This document shows, in pieces, positions 36,699-49,400 of a stretch of DNA of 64,000 nucleotides. Numbering within the stretch: the first letter of the stretch is position 1; each line of letters opens with the position of its first letter. The position numbers were made by a program, and so were the translations under genes. The notes beneath the pieces are model-generated. The model searched no databases. It saw only the letters and a list, made by a program, of their open reading frames with translations, and had not been told where the DNA came from. The stretch is from Buddleja alternifolia (Eukaryota > Streptophyta > Magnoliopsida > Lamiales > Scrophulariaceae), in assembly GCA_019426215.1 (NCBI GenBank), contig CM033402.1, forward strand, positions 5,704,001-5,768,000, given 5' to 3'.

Positions 36699-38762
36699 TC
36701 TAAACCTTTATCAAAATTCTGATTATGTCCACCGTTTACCTCCAAATCAACTGCATCCGAAACATAAAGATACAAAATGAAGAAAATCAAACAAGTTCAT
36801 CAAGTTTTGATCTTTCCAGACCTTTACATGAAGAGACAGTGACTAAAAGCAATCTGACTGCAAATTTTCAGCATTCATCCGTTTCGCAAGCGACATATAA
36901 TCTGAACCAATATTATATCGATAGTGATCGGGGAAACAAAAATAAATAAAAAAGCAATCTTTTAAACATACAACTCTACATTTTTTTAAATCTTTATCCA
37001 ACAAACTAACAAAATCTTTCCTGATGAATTGGCAGATTGAGTCTCAAGATCTTGTCACAAAAAACACCCAAATGACATAAATCCTCTCCCATTCTCAAAG
37101 AGCCAAACAATTCTCTTAAATTACTTCTTGATTTCATTAATTCTTTAGTTCGTTTACAAAAGTTCATTTCATTCGCATAAATTGAGCAGATAAACGTAAA
37201 CATACATAAGCACACATCCAATACATGTGTATACATATAGAGACAGACATGTAAATCAAGAGAGAGAGGGAGACCTTTTAACAAGAAGAAACTGATGGGG
37301 CTTCTTTATCTCTCTCCCTGTATATATATGTGTGTGTATATATCAATCTTCAAATTGAAACACACAGATCGGGGCACCTTCAGTGTGTGTAATTCTTCAC
37401 AGAGAGAGAGAGGGGTTTTGGTTTTACAAATACATGTGTATACATACATACATATTGATAAGTTTTGTTGTTGTACCTTTTATTGGTTTTGTATTGCGTA
37501 CAAGCTGTTTGATGCGTTTTTTATAGGAACTGCAGGATAAGAAACTGTAGGGGTGCTGGACCAGCGGAGCCACGTCGCGGTGAGAGCACCTGTCCAATCA
37601 TACAAGGACACGTCGGATTCAGAAAATATCTTGAAGTTGAATTTAAGCCTTTTTACTTTCTTTGTTTTTTGGTAAATATCTTTTCTTTTTATTTATATGT
37701 TAATAAACACACACACACACACACATATATATATATGTTTAAACAAAAGAAAATGGGCTATGAGAAATTAAGAACATTAGCCAATTCTATGTATTTCTAT
37801 CTTTTTTATTTTTAGGGATAATTATATAAATCTTCTTAACAACATTTTACATCCAAAAAATGTATGGAAAAAAAATTCAATCTCAAAAACTTATTTTACA
37901 AGTTTTTCATTTCAAAAAACCCATGAATTATGATCAACAACTTTTTGGACAAAAATACCCTCCATTTCTTGAGTTAATGATTGATCAATTGAATTTTTTG
38001 TTGTCTTTAGTTTTTAAATTGATAAAATGTACAATACCAAATTTATTGTTTAATATTAAATATTTTAAATATTATCATATAGCTTATTTTTGTCTTTAAC
38101 ATGGTATTTATCTAAAAATATCCTTTTACAATTTTTAAAAAGATTAAAAAAATTTGAAATTTTGAAATTAAATTCGTAATGAATACCAATTATCAATATA
38201 AGTTTTAAAGAAGAAAAAGTTATGTACAAAAGTACGATTGATTAATTCTTAATCTAGTATGTTAATAGCAATTAAGTCCATAAATTTATTAACTCTAGAT
38301 GTCGGGTTTGTTTAAATAAAAAGTTGGTGAAATAAGTCTTTTGCGTTGAAAAACATTATCATGAATTTTTTGATTATAAGATTTTTTAAAAGGTGTTTTA
38401 ATAGTTTTTCTTTATATTTATTTTAATTTAACAAGAAGTGTACTCAATATTTTAACTATAATGATGATTTGTTTATTTCCAATGACAACCATAGAGTAAG
38501 AAGATATTCTCAAATCATTGAAAATTTTAAAAAAAAACAAAACAAAATTCTAATATCTTCTCTGATTTATTTTCCTAAACATTTTATATTATTTTGAAAA
38601 ATACAAATCAATCATTCTAGATAAATATAGCTAAAAGACCAAGTGCACCCTATGACCCTAAGTTCTTTTAATTCCACTCGTAAGTGTACTAAAATTCCTC
38701 AAAACTCAAGAGATTGTGTCGCAGAATATAATGTACATGTCTAGCACTTTGTTCCAAACTTG
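36699..38762. other. SPP upstream region and AT-rich intergenic DNA
   Basis: The first 600-800 bases are the likely 5' leader and promoter of the SPP gene, with GA, CATA and TA/GT simple repeats at about 37258-37275, 37318-37342, 37399-37415 and 37437-37455. A (CA)n(TA)n microsatellite lies at about 37707-37736. From there to the LINE I see only AT-rich sequence. Confidence 0.45.
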
Positions 38763-38822
38763 AACAAATTTCACTTTTTTTTTTTTTGATTCCGAAAGGG
38801 GGGATACCCAACAATTCATAAA

Positions 38823-41800
38823 TTAATCCAACAAACCCGGGTTAATAGTCACAAAACGAGGCCAAATAATGCCTGCTCTATCATTGTCTAGTAGGTGATA
38901 GATATGTGAGTGTGGTACATTCGTGTGGTGCATGTGGGTGTGAATGCCCATTTTAGCTAGAGCATCAGCTACTTGATTTGCTTCCCGCCAAACCATTTGA
39001 AACGAGACATCCCAGTCTCTACCCTGCACACTACGAATGCGAGAGATCACATCAAAATGGTGATGCTCCATGGAGGCGTCCATAATGCTATTAAGTGCAA
39101 CGCGACAGTCTGATTCAACGATTAACTTCTTTGTCCCTGTGACCCACGCCATCTCTAGTCCCAATAGAATGGCACGCACCTCAGCCTCCAATGACGAACA
39201 CGGGTTAATGCGACCACTGAACCCCCTTAACCATGTTCCATGCTCGTCCCGAAGAGTACCCCCGACCCCTGCCTGGCCAGTTTCGGTTACCGCTGCATCC
39301 ACATTCAGTTTAGTGTAACCAAATGTCGGTTTTTTCCAGCCCGTGTGTACCTGTAGGTGCATCACGTCCGGATCAAAGTTAAGGGAATAAATGGTACCAT
39401 CAATTCTTTTGTGTAACACATCTAGTTCCCCTATAGGAACTGTATCTCGGACTCCATACGTCACCTCATTCCGAACCTGCCAAATAAAAGACAAAGTCTC
39501 AGTGAAGGCTATATCCCATTTTTCACACCAGTCATACCTGTTCAACTTGTGAGATAAATTCTAGTCGAGCCAGTCTTCTACTGAACCTGAAAAGAAAACA
39601 TTATGACAATCACGATGAACAAGTTGTAACCAAAATTTTCTGGCCCACTGACAATCCCGAATAGCATGTAAAGGAGTATCCGAGGCAAGCCCACAAATAG
39701 GGCACCCATCCGAAGACACAATTCCTCGCGCCTTTAGCACCGATTGAGTAATTACTTTGTTATGTCGGAGTAACCAAAGGAACATTCGACGTCGGTGTGC
39801 CCCCGGTACTTTCCAGAGTTTCAGCCACTGTTTGGAATTCTCCATTCGCACGTGACCTTCTAGAGCTTCGTAAGCACTTTTACAACTATACTTCCCATTC
39901 GGGGATAATCTCCACCGTGGCATATCTTTCTGCCCCGATCCCGTTGCCAAATCTATACCCTGTAATTGAGTCTTAACCGCGCTGGGTAACCCATGTAGAC
40001 CGTCCCAATCCCATCCAACCCCCGGAATCCAATACTGAGCAATAGTCCGAGACAAGTCCTCAGATGGAATCGGTTGTTGACAGTGAATAGCTAACGGGTC
40101 CTCCCCTAGCCAGACATCTTCCCAAAATCTGACCCGAGTCCCATCTCCCACGATCCACCGAGTACCCAATTGAAGTAGAGGAAAAGTCGACTGAATACTC
40201 CGCCAAGTGGGCGAGGTCGCGTTTCTCACCCGAGCACGCTGCCTCAGAACATATTTGTGTTTAAACACTTGAATCCACAAGCTATCGTCATCTCGAAGTA
40301 GCTGCCATCCCAACTTCCCGAGGAGGGCTAGGTTCGTGGTTCAGGTCTTTCTCAACCCCAATCCTCCTCGGCTTTTGGGTGTACAAACCGTATCCCATTT
40401 CACCTGGTGCAATTTATGTTCTAAGTCCGAGCTCCCCCACAAGAATTTCCGGTTCGCTTTATCAATCGCATCACAAATACCTAGTGGAATTCTCATTGTT
40501 TGCATGTGGTATGATGCCAGAGTTTCCGTTACAGATTTAATCAAGGTCACACGTCCAGCTAGCGATAAGTGTTTTCGTTTCCAGTCCTGTAATCGTTTTT
40601 TTACTCGATCCACCAAAAATCCATAATCTCGCCTAAGTAACCGTCCGTGTTGCAGAGGAACACCGAGGTACCTCCCCAAATTTTCGGTACAGCCAAGACT
40701 CATGTTATTACTGATCCGACGCTTGAGTTCCATTGATATATTTTTCGAAAGGAACAACTTTGATTTGTGGATGTTTACAGCCTGCCCCGAGAGATTACAA
40801 TAGTATTTCAACGTATCCATTACCGAACTCGTATACTGTACTGTAGCCTCCCCAAAAAGAAGTAAATCATCAGCAAACATCAAGTGGGAGATACATGGTC
40901 CATGTCGTGAAGTTGATACCGGTCTCCATTTTCTCTTCCGAACTGCGACGTCAATTAGGCAACCTAGCTTCTGTACACAAAAAACAAAGAGATAAGGTGA
41001 TAGGGGATCCCCTTGTCTTAGTCCTCTCTTAGGATCAAACCACTCTGTTGCCTCACCATTCCAAAGCAGGGATAGTTTGGCTCGGGTGGTACAATCCATA
41101 ATAAGCGAGATCCAAGCCGCGGGGAAGCCAATTTCCCGTAACACGTTTTCGAGAAAACTCCAATTAATACGGTCGTAAGCCTTCTCGAAATCAATCTTGG
41201 CTATGAAAAAACCTTTCTTTCCTTTTAATCGATTTAAATCATGCAAAATTTCCTGAGTAATTAACACATTATCGATTGTTTGCCTGCCCAGTATAAAACT
41301 ACTTTGAGACCGTGGAATAAGCTCATCTATAAACTCTTTAATGCGATTAGCCAATGTTTTGGTAACAATTTTAAGGCTTACATTCGTAAGACTAATTGGA
41401 CGAAATTGCGAAAGACATGTTGGGTTCTTATCTTTTGGAATTAAAATAATGCGAGATTTATTAAGAGTGGGATCAAGGCTACCTGACTGAAGGGCTTTCC
41501 GAACCAGCTAAAAAATATCCTCCCCGACTATATCCCAACATCGCTGATAGAACATAGGTTGTATTCCATCCGGACCCGGTGCTTTAGATGGACTCATATC
41601 CCATAGTGCCTGTTTCACTTCTTTTTTGGTAACCGGCCGAAGTAGTATCTCCGTATGCTGCCCCTGTAGTGTCGGGAACCCCGGCGTATTGGTATAGGTG
41701 CACGCGGGTTCGCCCACATCATATAGTGCCTTATAGTACTCGATTGCCATGTTCTTAAGCTCAATCGGATCCGTTTCCACACTCTCATCCTCCCGTTCCA

Positions 41801-42926
41801 GGGTCTTCACTTTAGATTTTCCTTGTCGACGCACGACCGAAAGGTGAAAAAAGTGTGTATTCATATCCCCCGCTCTAAGCCATTGAGCCCTAGCTTTTTG
41901 TTTCCAAAAGAGTTCTTCTTGACGTAGAGTATCAAAATATTGACCTTGAAGTTTATTTTCCAGCTTTCTGAGGGAGTACCTAAAGTTCCGACCTTGTGCT
42001 CTTTGTATCCCAGCAATACGGGCCACAAGCTGTTGTTTCCGCTTGAATATGTTGCCAAAGGTATCATGATTCCATGCATGCATAGCTGTCCGAGTATGTT
42101 GAATTTGCTCATGCATCCCATCTTCTCGTCTAGCATGCCAGTTCTGATCAACCATTTCCCGGAAGCTCGGATGAGTAAACCATGCCGACTGAACCCGAAA
42201 GTACTCCAAACTAGTCCCTACCCGTGTATGCTCAGAGAGAGTGAGCATTAATGGTGCATGGTCTGACCCTATTCTAGGTAAGTGCCGAACTGTGGCCTGG
42301 GGGAAGGATAGCCGCCAAGTATCGTTACACATGGCCCGATCTAACCTTTCTTGTAATGGCGACCTCCCTCCTTTAGCCCACGTGAAAGGTGAGCCAACAA
42401 ACTTAAGATCAATAAGCTCACATTTATCAACACATTCCAAAAATTTACGGCATTTATGCATGTCGACTGGAGCACCACCCGTTTTCTCTGATTGCGTTGT
42501 GACTACATTCATGTCCCCCGCAATAACCCATGGGCCGTGTATGTGGGGTTTCATACGAACAATGTGCTCCCAAAGATGATTCCGTGACTCCACCTGCGGA
42601 CTGGCATATACTGCCGTTAGAACCCAAGCCCTATCCCTATCTCGGCGAATAACGGAGGTGATACTCTGCTCATTAGCTTCAGCAATTTCGATATCAACCT
42701 CCTGAGAATTCCAGAATAACCCTATACCCCCGGCAAAGCCCTTTGCTTCTACTTTTTCGACTTTATCAAACCTACTAAACATGAGTATCTTCTATGCATT
42801 ATGGCCTGGAATGCGTGGCTCCACAAGAACCAATATCATCGGCTTATGCCGAGTCAAAACTTCTCTGAGCGAATTCAAAAATTCAGGCTTCGCTGCACCC
42901 CTGCAATTCCAAAAAATCGACGTCAT
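38823..42926 (-). pseudogene. LINE ORF2 polyprotein, interrupted by four in-frame stops
   Basis: The frame opens at ATG 42926 (MTSIFWNCRG), 37 nt after the ORF1 stop, and runs in one frame to a stop at 38823-38825. It holds an AP-type endonuclease (about 41900-42926; NCRG, then GDMNVV and GSDHAPLML), a reverse transcriptase (about 40450-41550; FRPISL, GLRQGDPLSPYLFVFC, FADDLLLF), a zf-RVT domain (about 39600-39850) and an RNase H (about 38900-39260; NVDAAV, SSLEAEVRAI, VESDC, NQVADALAK). Stops break it at TAG 42792-42794, TAG 41508-41510, TGA 40341-40343 and TAG 39561-39563. No frameshift is needed anywhere. The protein would nick target DNA and copy its own RNA in place; this copy cannot make it whole. 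Confidence 0.92.
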
Positions 42927-42963
42927 TTAATAACACAGAGGGAGAAGTTCAAGAGAACATAAC

Positions 42964-44928
42964 TTATACCTGGGAGGGAGCTGAACAAACCCCCTTATCC
43001 GTGGTCATGTCCACGTCGCTAACACCATCTCGCCGAGATCCTGTTACTGCAACGTCTCCATAGCCCATACCGCAACTAAGAACAGCACATCGTGACATAT
43101 CAACTTCTTCCACTGACTCAGTATCAGAACTAATAATGCCATCCTCTGGATACTCCGGCGGTCTTGTATGCCCAAAACGGGAGCTAGTTTCCAACATGCC
43201 CGCTGTACCCTGCACACCTCCTCCAAATTGCCCCGACGGCGGCTGAGATATATCAACACCGGCATCAGTCATATCATGGTCCCGCTCGACGGTAGAATAG
43301 ATGGAGTTATTACGAATGGTATATGTAGCACCAATCGTGATCGGGGCCATCTTTTCCCTATCCACTAACTGTTCCGAGTGCTCCGGAGGTATTTCTCTAT
43401 CCACTCTTCTCCAAACCTTAGTGCCCGCAGCTTGGTTTCTCCCCTCGACTGGCTTAACCGGTGCCACTTCATCAGAATCAACGTGCTCTTCCAACTCATA
43501 CAACGCTGCAAACTGTGACCCACTCGTTGCCGTCTTGGTATTATTGTTTGGTTTATTGCCATGCACATGAGTAGGTGCCATCGTATTTAAAGCATCACCC
43601 TTCGGTCCACCCGTATTCCTAGTCTCCCTGTTATCCCTATTCGGTCCAGCTGTATGTGCATGAGCCCCCGCGCCGAACTGGAAAAAAGAGGGTTCCTGGG
43701 CTGACTCCCGACTTATCTCCTTACGCTGGCCGCGTCGTCTTGTCCGAGGGGGCACGATATTCCACGGTCTAACAGTAGTGGGTATAGCACACGTTTCTCC
43801 CTCCTTCGGTGCTGTTCCGGCCTTGTCCTTTTGGTTGTGCGAACCACAAGTCTCTTTCTGATGTCCCACTGACCCACATTCAAAACAAATTAAAGACAAC
43901 CCTTCATACTCAACCACTCTTAATTTCTTGTTTACCTTAATAACCGGAATGATTGGTTTATCCAAATCGAGTTCAACGCAAACTCGAGCATAACATCCCC
44001 GTAAAGTCTCTTCCGTATGCTTATCAATGCCCCGCACCTTACCAATCAACCCGCCCATGCCTTTGAGGTGTGTATCATTAAAGTAGTGTATCGGCAAGTC
44101 CGGGAAACGTATCCAAACCGTAGTGTTGGATATCTTCTCCTTCTGTGGGTTAAAAGTCGGGCTCCATTTACGCACCGTTAAGTAGTGTCCCAGAATTATC
44201 CACGGGCCATCCCGAAGCACCCTATCGTACTCCGCCTTAATTCTGAACCTGACGAAATAGAATTCATTACCTATATCTACTGGATTGACGTCGTATGGGA
44301 GTTTCCAAATGGCTTTCATACGCTGTTTAAGAATCGTGTATCCCACCTTCCGACCGAGAACCTTCACCACAAGGGCCCTACGATACGGCGTCGCCATCTT
44401 CCGTAGGTCTTCTTCCGGAATCGTGTAACTCGGTACCGATTCATCCGCTTCATCCTCACTTAGGTCTGCTCCATCGAAGAAGTCTTCTTCCCCTTCCCCG
44501 GTGTAGTACCCCGGAGTTACTGTTTGTCGTTTCCATGCTTGGCGGAGGTTACCCGTTTTCCACGAATTGTTCGGCTGTTTCTCCTTCTCCTTGTTTTCCA
44601 TCGGACTGGTGTCTGCCATTGCTGTGTGTGTCTCTGTCCCTTCCTTAGTTGTCGAAACAGCTCCTCCTACCGGAGCGTGGTGCGCCATCCTGATGTCCGA
44701 ATTTGGGTTTCGGTGTTCTCCCTCATCAGCGCCTAACATATTGCGTTTTAGCTTTTTAGTGTTGCGATTGGGGGTCACCACCAGTGGTGGTGGTGTATCG
44801 ACGTCCGCCTCCTCCATGCACGGAGGCGGCACAATGGCAACCGGTAAGAGCCGACGCCGATAACGGCTCTTTGGTGCCGACAAGGCGTGCCCAAAGCACG
44901 CTGCCAGAAAAAAAGAGAAAGAAAACAA
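42964..44928 (-). CDS. LINE ORF1 (gag-like, DUF4283 and CCHC zinc knuckle)
   Basis: An uninterrupted frame of 654 codons. The first Met is at 44928, but Met at 44817 (MEEADVDTPPPL) looks more like a usual plant LINE ORF1 start. About residues 175-300 (VLGRKVGYTILKQRMKAIW to TVWIRFPDLP) match DUF4283. A CCHC knuckle follows (CFECGSVGHQKETC, C-x2-C-x4-H-x4-C). The C-terminal part is disordered and hydrophilic. Such proteins bind the LINE RNA to form the retrotransposition particle. Unlike ORF2 it has no internal stop. It is a transposon gene, not a host gene. Confidence 0.88.
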   Translation of the reverse strand: MFSFSFFLAACFGHALSAPKSRYRRRLLPVAIVPPPCMEEADVDTPPPLVVTPNRNTKKLKRNMLGADEGEHRNPNSDIRMAHHAPVGGAVSTTKEGTETHTAMADTSPMENKEKEKQPNNSWKTGNLRQAWKRQTVTPGYYTGEGEEDFFDGADLSEDEADESVPSYTIPEEDLRKMATPYRRALVVKVLGRKVGYTILKQRMKAIWKLPYDVNPVDIGNEFYFVRFRIKAEYDRVLRDGPWIILGHYLTVRKWSPTFNPQKEKISNTTVWIRFPDLPIHYFNDTHLKGMGGLIGKVRGIDKHTEETLRGCYARVCVELDLDKPIIPVIKVNKKLRVVEYEGLSLICFECGSVGHQKETCGSHNQKDKAGTAPKEGETCAIPTTVRPWNIVPPRTRRRGQRKEISRESAQEPSFFQFGAGAHAHTAGPNRDNRETRNTGGPKGDALNTMAPTHVHGNKPNNNTKTATSGSQFAALYELEEHVDSDEVAPVKPVEGRNQAAGTKVWRRVDREIPPEHSEQLVDREKMAPITIGATYTIRNNSIYSTVERDHDMTDAGVDISQPPSGQFGGGVQGTAGMLETSSRFGHTRPPEYPEDGIISSDTESVEEVDMSRCAVLSCGMGYGDVAVTGSRRDGVSDVDMTTDKGVCSAPSQV

Positions 44929-45030
44929 AAACTTTCGGCCACTTTTGTTAAAACATGCTCTCCACTAAGGCTAGAGAGAGAATTTTTTTTTTTTGTCTCT
45001 AAACAACACTTTTTAACAAATTTCACTTTT

Positions 45031-45566
45031 AATCTCGACCAAGTACAAGTTATGTCTATTTCTATGGTTAGGAGAGTCGTTTCATAACTTATCTCCAAAA
45101 CTATCTCGGTCCTAGATGTTTTTATCTTTGAAATTATTAGTAGGTGTTTAGGATTCATGTTTTTCAATAACTAGCCGAAGTCGGTTTATTGATACCTTGG
45201 TGGTATCAAGTGTAAATGAGCACAGACTGAACAGTGCACACGCATACATATAATGATATAAAGACTCGATCACTTGTAGTTTTTAGGATCATGCACTTTA
45301 TTGATATCTATACTTTCAATACATAGTAGTTTCGACTCTCATGTTGTAACATTAAGCTTGTAAATCCAAAATAAGTATAGAGAAAAACCAATATTCAGAG
45401 TTCGACTGTTAGATTTGTATTAAGTTCTGACATCTTTGCAAATTGAATTCTAGTTGTATTGGCGAAGTAGATGCCCCAAAGTCTTGAGTTCCACTCACAC
45501 CGACATTATGTGAATATTTTCTCTATTTTCATAGTAGCTACTACCATAATACAATATATATATCAA
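45031..45566. other. Short intergenic stretch upstream of the foldback element
   Basis: No gene or bounded repeat recognised; continuous with the sequence left of the LINE once the insertion is removed. Confidence 0.4.
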
Positions 45567-46250
45567 GAGTAATTTGCAGGTTGCACCTTGAGAATGAGTT
45601 AGTTAGGCAGTCTCCACCCTGAAATTGTGAAAATCGCGGTCTCCACCCTCAAATTGCAATTTTATTGACACTTTGCACCCTCCACCTAATTCTAGCAAAA
45701 CAAAACTCATTATGGCAGGGTAAAATTGTCCATAAAAATACATTACCCTAAAAGCCGCATGATCTCCAATCGAAAATTATCTTATGAGAACGATCAAAAT
45801 TATTATGTTGCCTCTAAATTTGTTGTTAACAAGAGCAGAAAGGGATGGTTGTTGTAGAAGCTCATTTACTGCGGAAATTTTAGACCAGATCCAATGGAAC
45901 CGGTCTATTTAACACCATTGGATGCAGGTGTTTTGAGTAGTTTTTATTATTTTATCCCTACATCTAGTGGTGTATGGTGTAACAACCCTGTTGGACCTGG
46001 TGTAGTATAAAATCACCCTCATTTATGGTGTTCAATTCAGATGCCAGAGAAGGCAGAAATAAAAATAATGGAGTAAAGAAAATTTGGAAAATTTTGCCCT
46101 GCCAAAATCAATTTTGTTTTGTTGTAATTAGGTGAAGGGTGCAAAGTGCCAATAAAATTCCAATTTGATAGCAGAGACCAACATTTTCACAATTTCAGGG
46201 TGGAGACTGCCTAACTCACTCATTCTCAGGGTGCAACTTGCAAATTACTC
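45567..46250. mobile_element. Foldback element (684 bp) directly upstream of the PUMY gene
   Basis: The left arm gagtaatttgcaggttgcac and the reverse-complemented right arm gagtaatttgcaagttgcac agree for about 100 bases, including gttaggcagtctccaccctg and aaattgtgaaaat. Both flanks are (AT)n: aatatatatat at 45553-45563 and again from 46251. That suggests an 11-bp duplication but is ambiguous in simple sequence. The right end is only about 215 bp from the start codon of the next gene. The interior has no ORF. Confidence 0.75.
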
Positions 46251-46465
46251 AATATATATATATATGTATATCCTATATAATGTAATGTGTTCTTGTACAA
46301 TCACAACTTCACTCACAAAAACTCCTCTATCTCACAACTTCTTCTTCTACAATCATTCTGTTCGCAACAAACGCCCAAATTAGGAGGAAGTGAAAGAAAA
46401 TTAGCCGAAAAAAATAAAATAAATTCGTAACACTCTCATCAGAAAGAAAATTTGAAGCAGCAACA

Positions 46466-49400
46466 ATGGCGTCTTCGGCTCTCTCCAGAACAACTAGCCT
46501 CCATAGACACTTCAACCCCGCAAATCCCTCCTCCAAGGTATTGCCCTTTTCATGGTTGTTCTTTGTATTTTCGGGGTGATTAGGCTATTTCGTGATCCGG
46601 GAGTGAATAGGAAATGTTATTTATATTTCTGAGAAAATTTTGTTATCCTTGCACTATTTTTCCAATGTTTAAGTACTTAACTGCTTCTGATTACTAATTG
46701 TATTGTACTATTGTTATTGTTGTTCATCTGATTAATTATTTAATTTCTTCTTTGTATAGGGTGAAAAGATAGTTAAGATATCCGGAGAAGTTTCGGAAGC
46801 TTTATCGCGTGGAGAAGCGGTTGTTGCTCTTGAATCTACCATAATTTCTCATGGTAGGGTGCAACTGTGCCAAAAAAGAATGTGTTAATTTGACCCTTTT
46901 TTTTTTGAAATAAAGTTGATTTGCATATTTTGCTTTATCAATATGGATATTCTACTTGCTTGTTGGTACTAATGCTAAATATTAGAAATAGAGTGGCGGC
47001 GGCCTACACTGTTTCCGGGGGTTCATTGTTAGAAGCCCCTTGGAACTTGCAGTCCCGGGCCGTAGCAAACATCGATGTCATGCAATGAGGATGATTGTGA
47101 TTATATCGGGATTTGGAGAGATAGACTCCCTAAGAATCCATGTCGCTCCAATTAATGGGCTTATTTTGCATTTATGTCACTTCATGCAAAAAAAATTGTA
47201 TATAATGATGAATTTTACATTGCTCTGAAAAGGAAGGGGTATTACATTGCTCAATCCTGTTTAAGGCAGCTGATTTGTTTTAAGTGCAAACTTTTGATGG
47301 GATTCTATGCAAAAATTTTAACATCCAAGTTCTTTCACCTCTATTTTATTCGTTCATATGACTTTTCATTTTGATTTATGTGTTTGTTTTTGATAAAATA
47401 GGATAATTTGTCCCACAAGGATGTCGTCAAATGCTTTGGAATTTTTGCTTCGGATATGCATGCACAAAAAATTCTTTCACAAGAAAATTGATTGATGGCT
47501 TCTTTTCCTTTAATACATATATGCATGTTCTTCAAGATAATGTGATTTAAAATCTTTATATTCATTTATACTTATAGATGTCATAATGATACATGCTTCA
47601 AATAATTAACTAATGATTTGTTCCATCCTTTTTCTTGTCATTACTCAGGAATGCCATATCCTCAGAATTTGGAAACAGCAAAAGAAGTGGAGGAAATTGT
47701 GAGGCAGAATGGAGCTATACCTGCGACTATAGCTATTTTGGATGGCGTGCCATGCATAGGTGCTTATTCAAACTTCGTTTCACCTTCACTTTGAGTTGCA
47801 ATAATTTTTCAGCTTGTGTTTAATCATTAATGTTCAAAACCTATGTAATTGAATCATAAGAGACCTTCGGGTAGTAGCTGTAACAATGAGGTCAGTGAAG
47901 TTAGAACTTAAGATGCCAATTGCAATTTAAGGTCTAAACCTTGGTTCTTTTGCTCCGTTCTTGTGTAGTTTTCCTTGTGCACATGCTTTGAAGTCATACA
48001 TTTTGTCTTTCTGTAGGAGTAGATAAAATTGGCAGATTCAAAATCTTCTTTTAATATTTCAAGAACTTATGGACAGTTTAAATAAGATATTTGTTCTTGC
48101 GTGATTAGGAAATTTGTTTTTTTATAATACGGTACATTGGTCACTGTCATACTGACTGATAATAGGAATTATAAGATTTAAGGATTAAGGGAGCAGTTTT
48201 TTTCTTCTTTGATTTTTTTTCTTAAGGTCTGTAGCAGTGGGTTTTCGATCCTTTCATGAATGTTTGAACTTATTGATTGTATTAATGTTTCTGTCCTTTT
48301 AGTCTCCTTTCTGTTCTTTCACTCACATCCACAATGAAAAGAGGGAAAAAGTAAACAGTAAACTGTCGGATGTATAATTTTTAGGTTTATCTGCGGAAGA
48401 ACTTGAGAAGCTGGCCATTCTAGGAAGAAAAGCTCGAAAGACAGCTCGTAGGGACATCGCACATGTTGTGAGTATTTACTAGTTTGGACTTACTTTTTCT
48501 GCTGCCTTGCATAGTTCATGTGATAATATTCTAATGGAAAATTCTAGCCCGAACCGGATTTTGCTGAACCCAAGTCATCAAGGCAGTGCCATGTGATTGG
48601 AGTACAATCCAAAAACATTGACCAATCACATGAAATAAAACTTGTCATGTGATTAGTTGAGCTCCCCAAACCTACACTTGCCCTGTGATTGGTCGGGTTT
48701 TGCAGAATCGGGTCTATGCAAAAAGTTTCCTATTATAAGTATCAAAATGTTGAATGCACCATAGAAGACTGGGAAATCTATAATTTTTGGTACAGATTTT
48801 TGGGAGTGGAATTGCCGAATTGGTAGGGAGGGGGTTGGGGGAGAGGAAAGATTGAAGGATCCTTTGCTCCATAGAAGTGAAAGGAAAGGAGGAAGGATAA
48901 GTCCATCCTTCCAAGTACATGTAAATTCAACCGTCCAACTCCTTTTGCCCTGCCCTCTCCCCATCATGTTACCAAACATAGCTGCATGTCAGATTAAAAA
49001 TCACGAGGGAATTCCTCGTCTACAGTTTCATTTTCAGAAGTACATATGGCTTAGGAAATTATTTTCTCTTTTGGAAAATATATTCATGAAAATAGACATC
49101 TGCACAGAGAAATGTTTAAACATCTCCATAAACATGGAATATCAACCATCTGGTTTCTGAGTTTATTTTGCTTCACAAAGTGTATGTTATGATTAGCTTA
49201 AATGTTTATTTATACGATTTATTACACTTGATTGTAAGCACCTTTCTAGGTAGCTACTCGAGGAAATGGCGCAACCACTGTTTCTGCAACAATGTTTTTT
49301 GCTTCCATGGTAAGCTTGGCATGCTTATCAGCTATTTTTTGGTGTTTCTATTCATCCGCATAATACATCTTATAAACAAATTTAGTTGCTAACTGTTATT

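Larger units (their letters stand above)
38776..45014 (-). mobile_element. Full-length plant LINE, about 6.2 kb, with target-site duplication and poly(A)
   Basis: The 3' end is a 13-A tail (T run 38775-38787 on the plus strand). The sequence aacaaatttcact lies just beyond the tail (38763-38775) and again at the other end (45015-45027), followed on both sides by T, giving a 13-16 bp target-site duplication. Between them are ORF1 (gag-like with a CCHC knuckle) and ORF2 (endonuclease, reverse transcriptase, zinc-binding domain, RNase H) in that order. A 5' UTR of at least 86 bases starts at aaaagtgttg. The element is complete in structure but ORF2 has four internal stops. GC content is higher than in the flanks. 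Confidence 0.92.

Noticed and set aside
38823..42782. Four separate genes (endonuclease, reverse transcriptase, zinc domain and RNase H)
   Set aside because: All four open stretches are in the same frame and order of a LINE ORF2, divided by single stop codons.
42241..44863. Plus-strand ORFs across the LINE (for example 42241-42579 and 44567-44863)
   Set aside because: They are antisense shadows of ORF1 and ORF2 with no recognisable domain.
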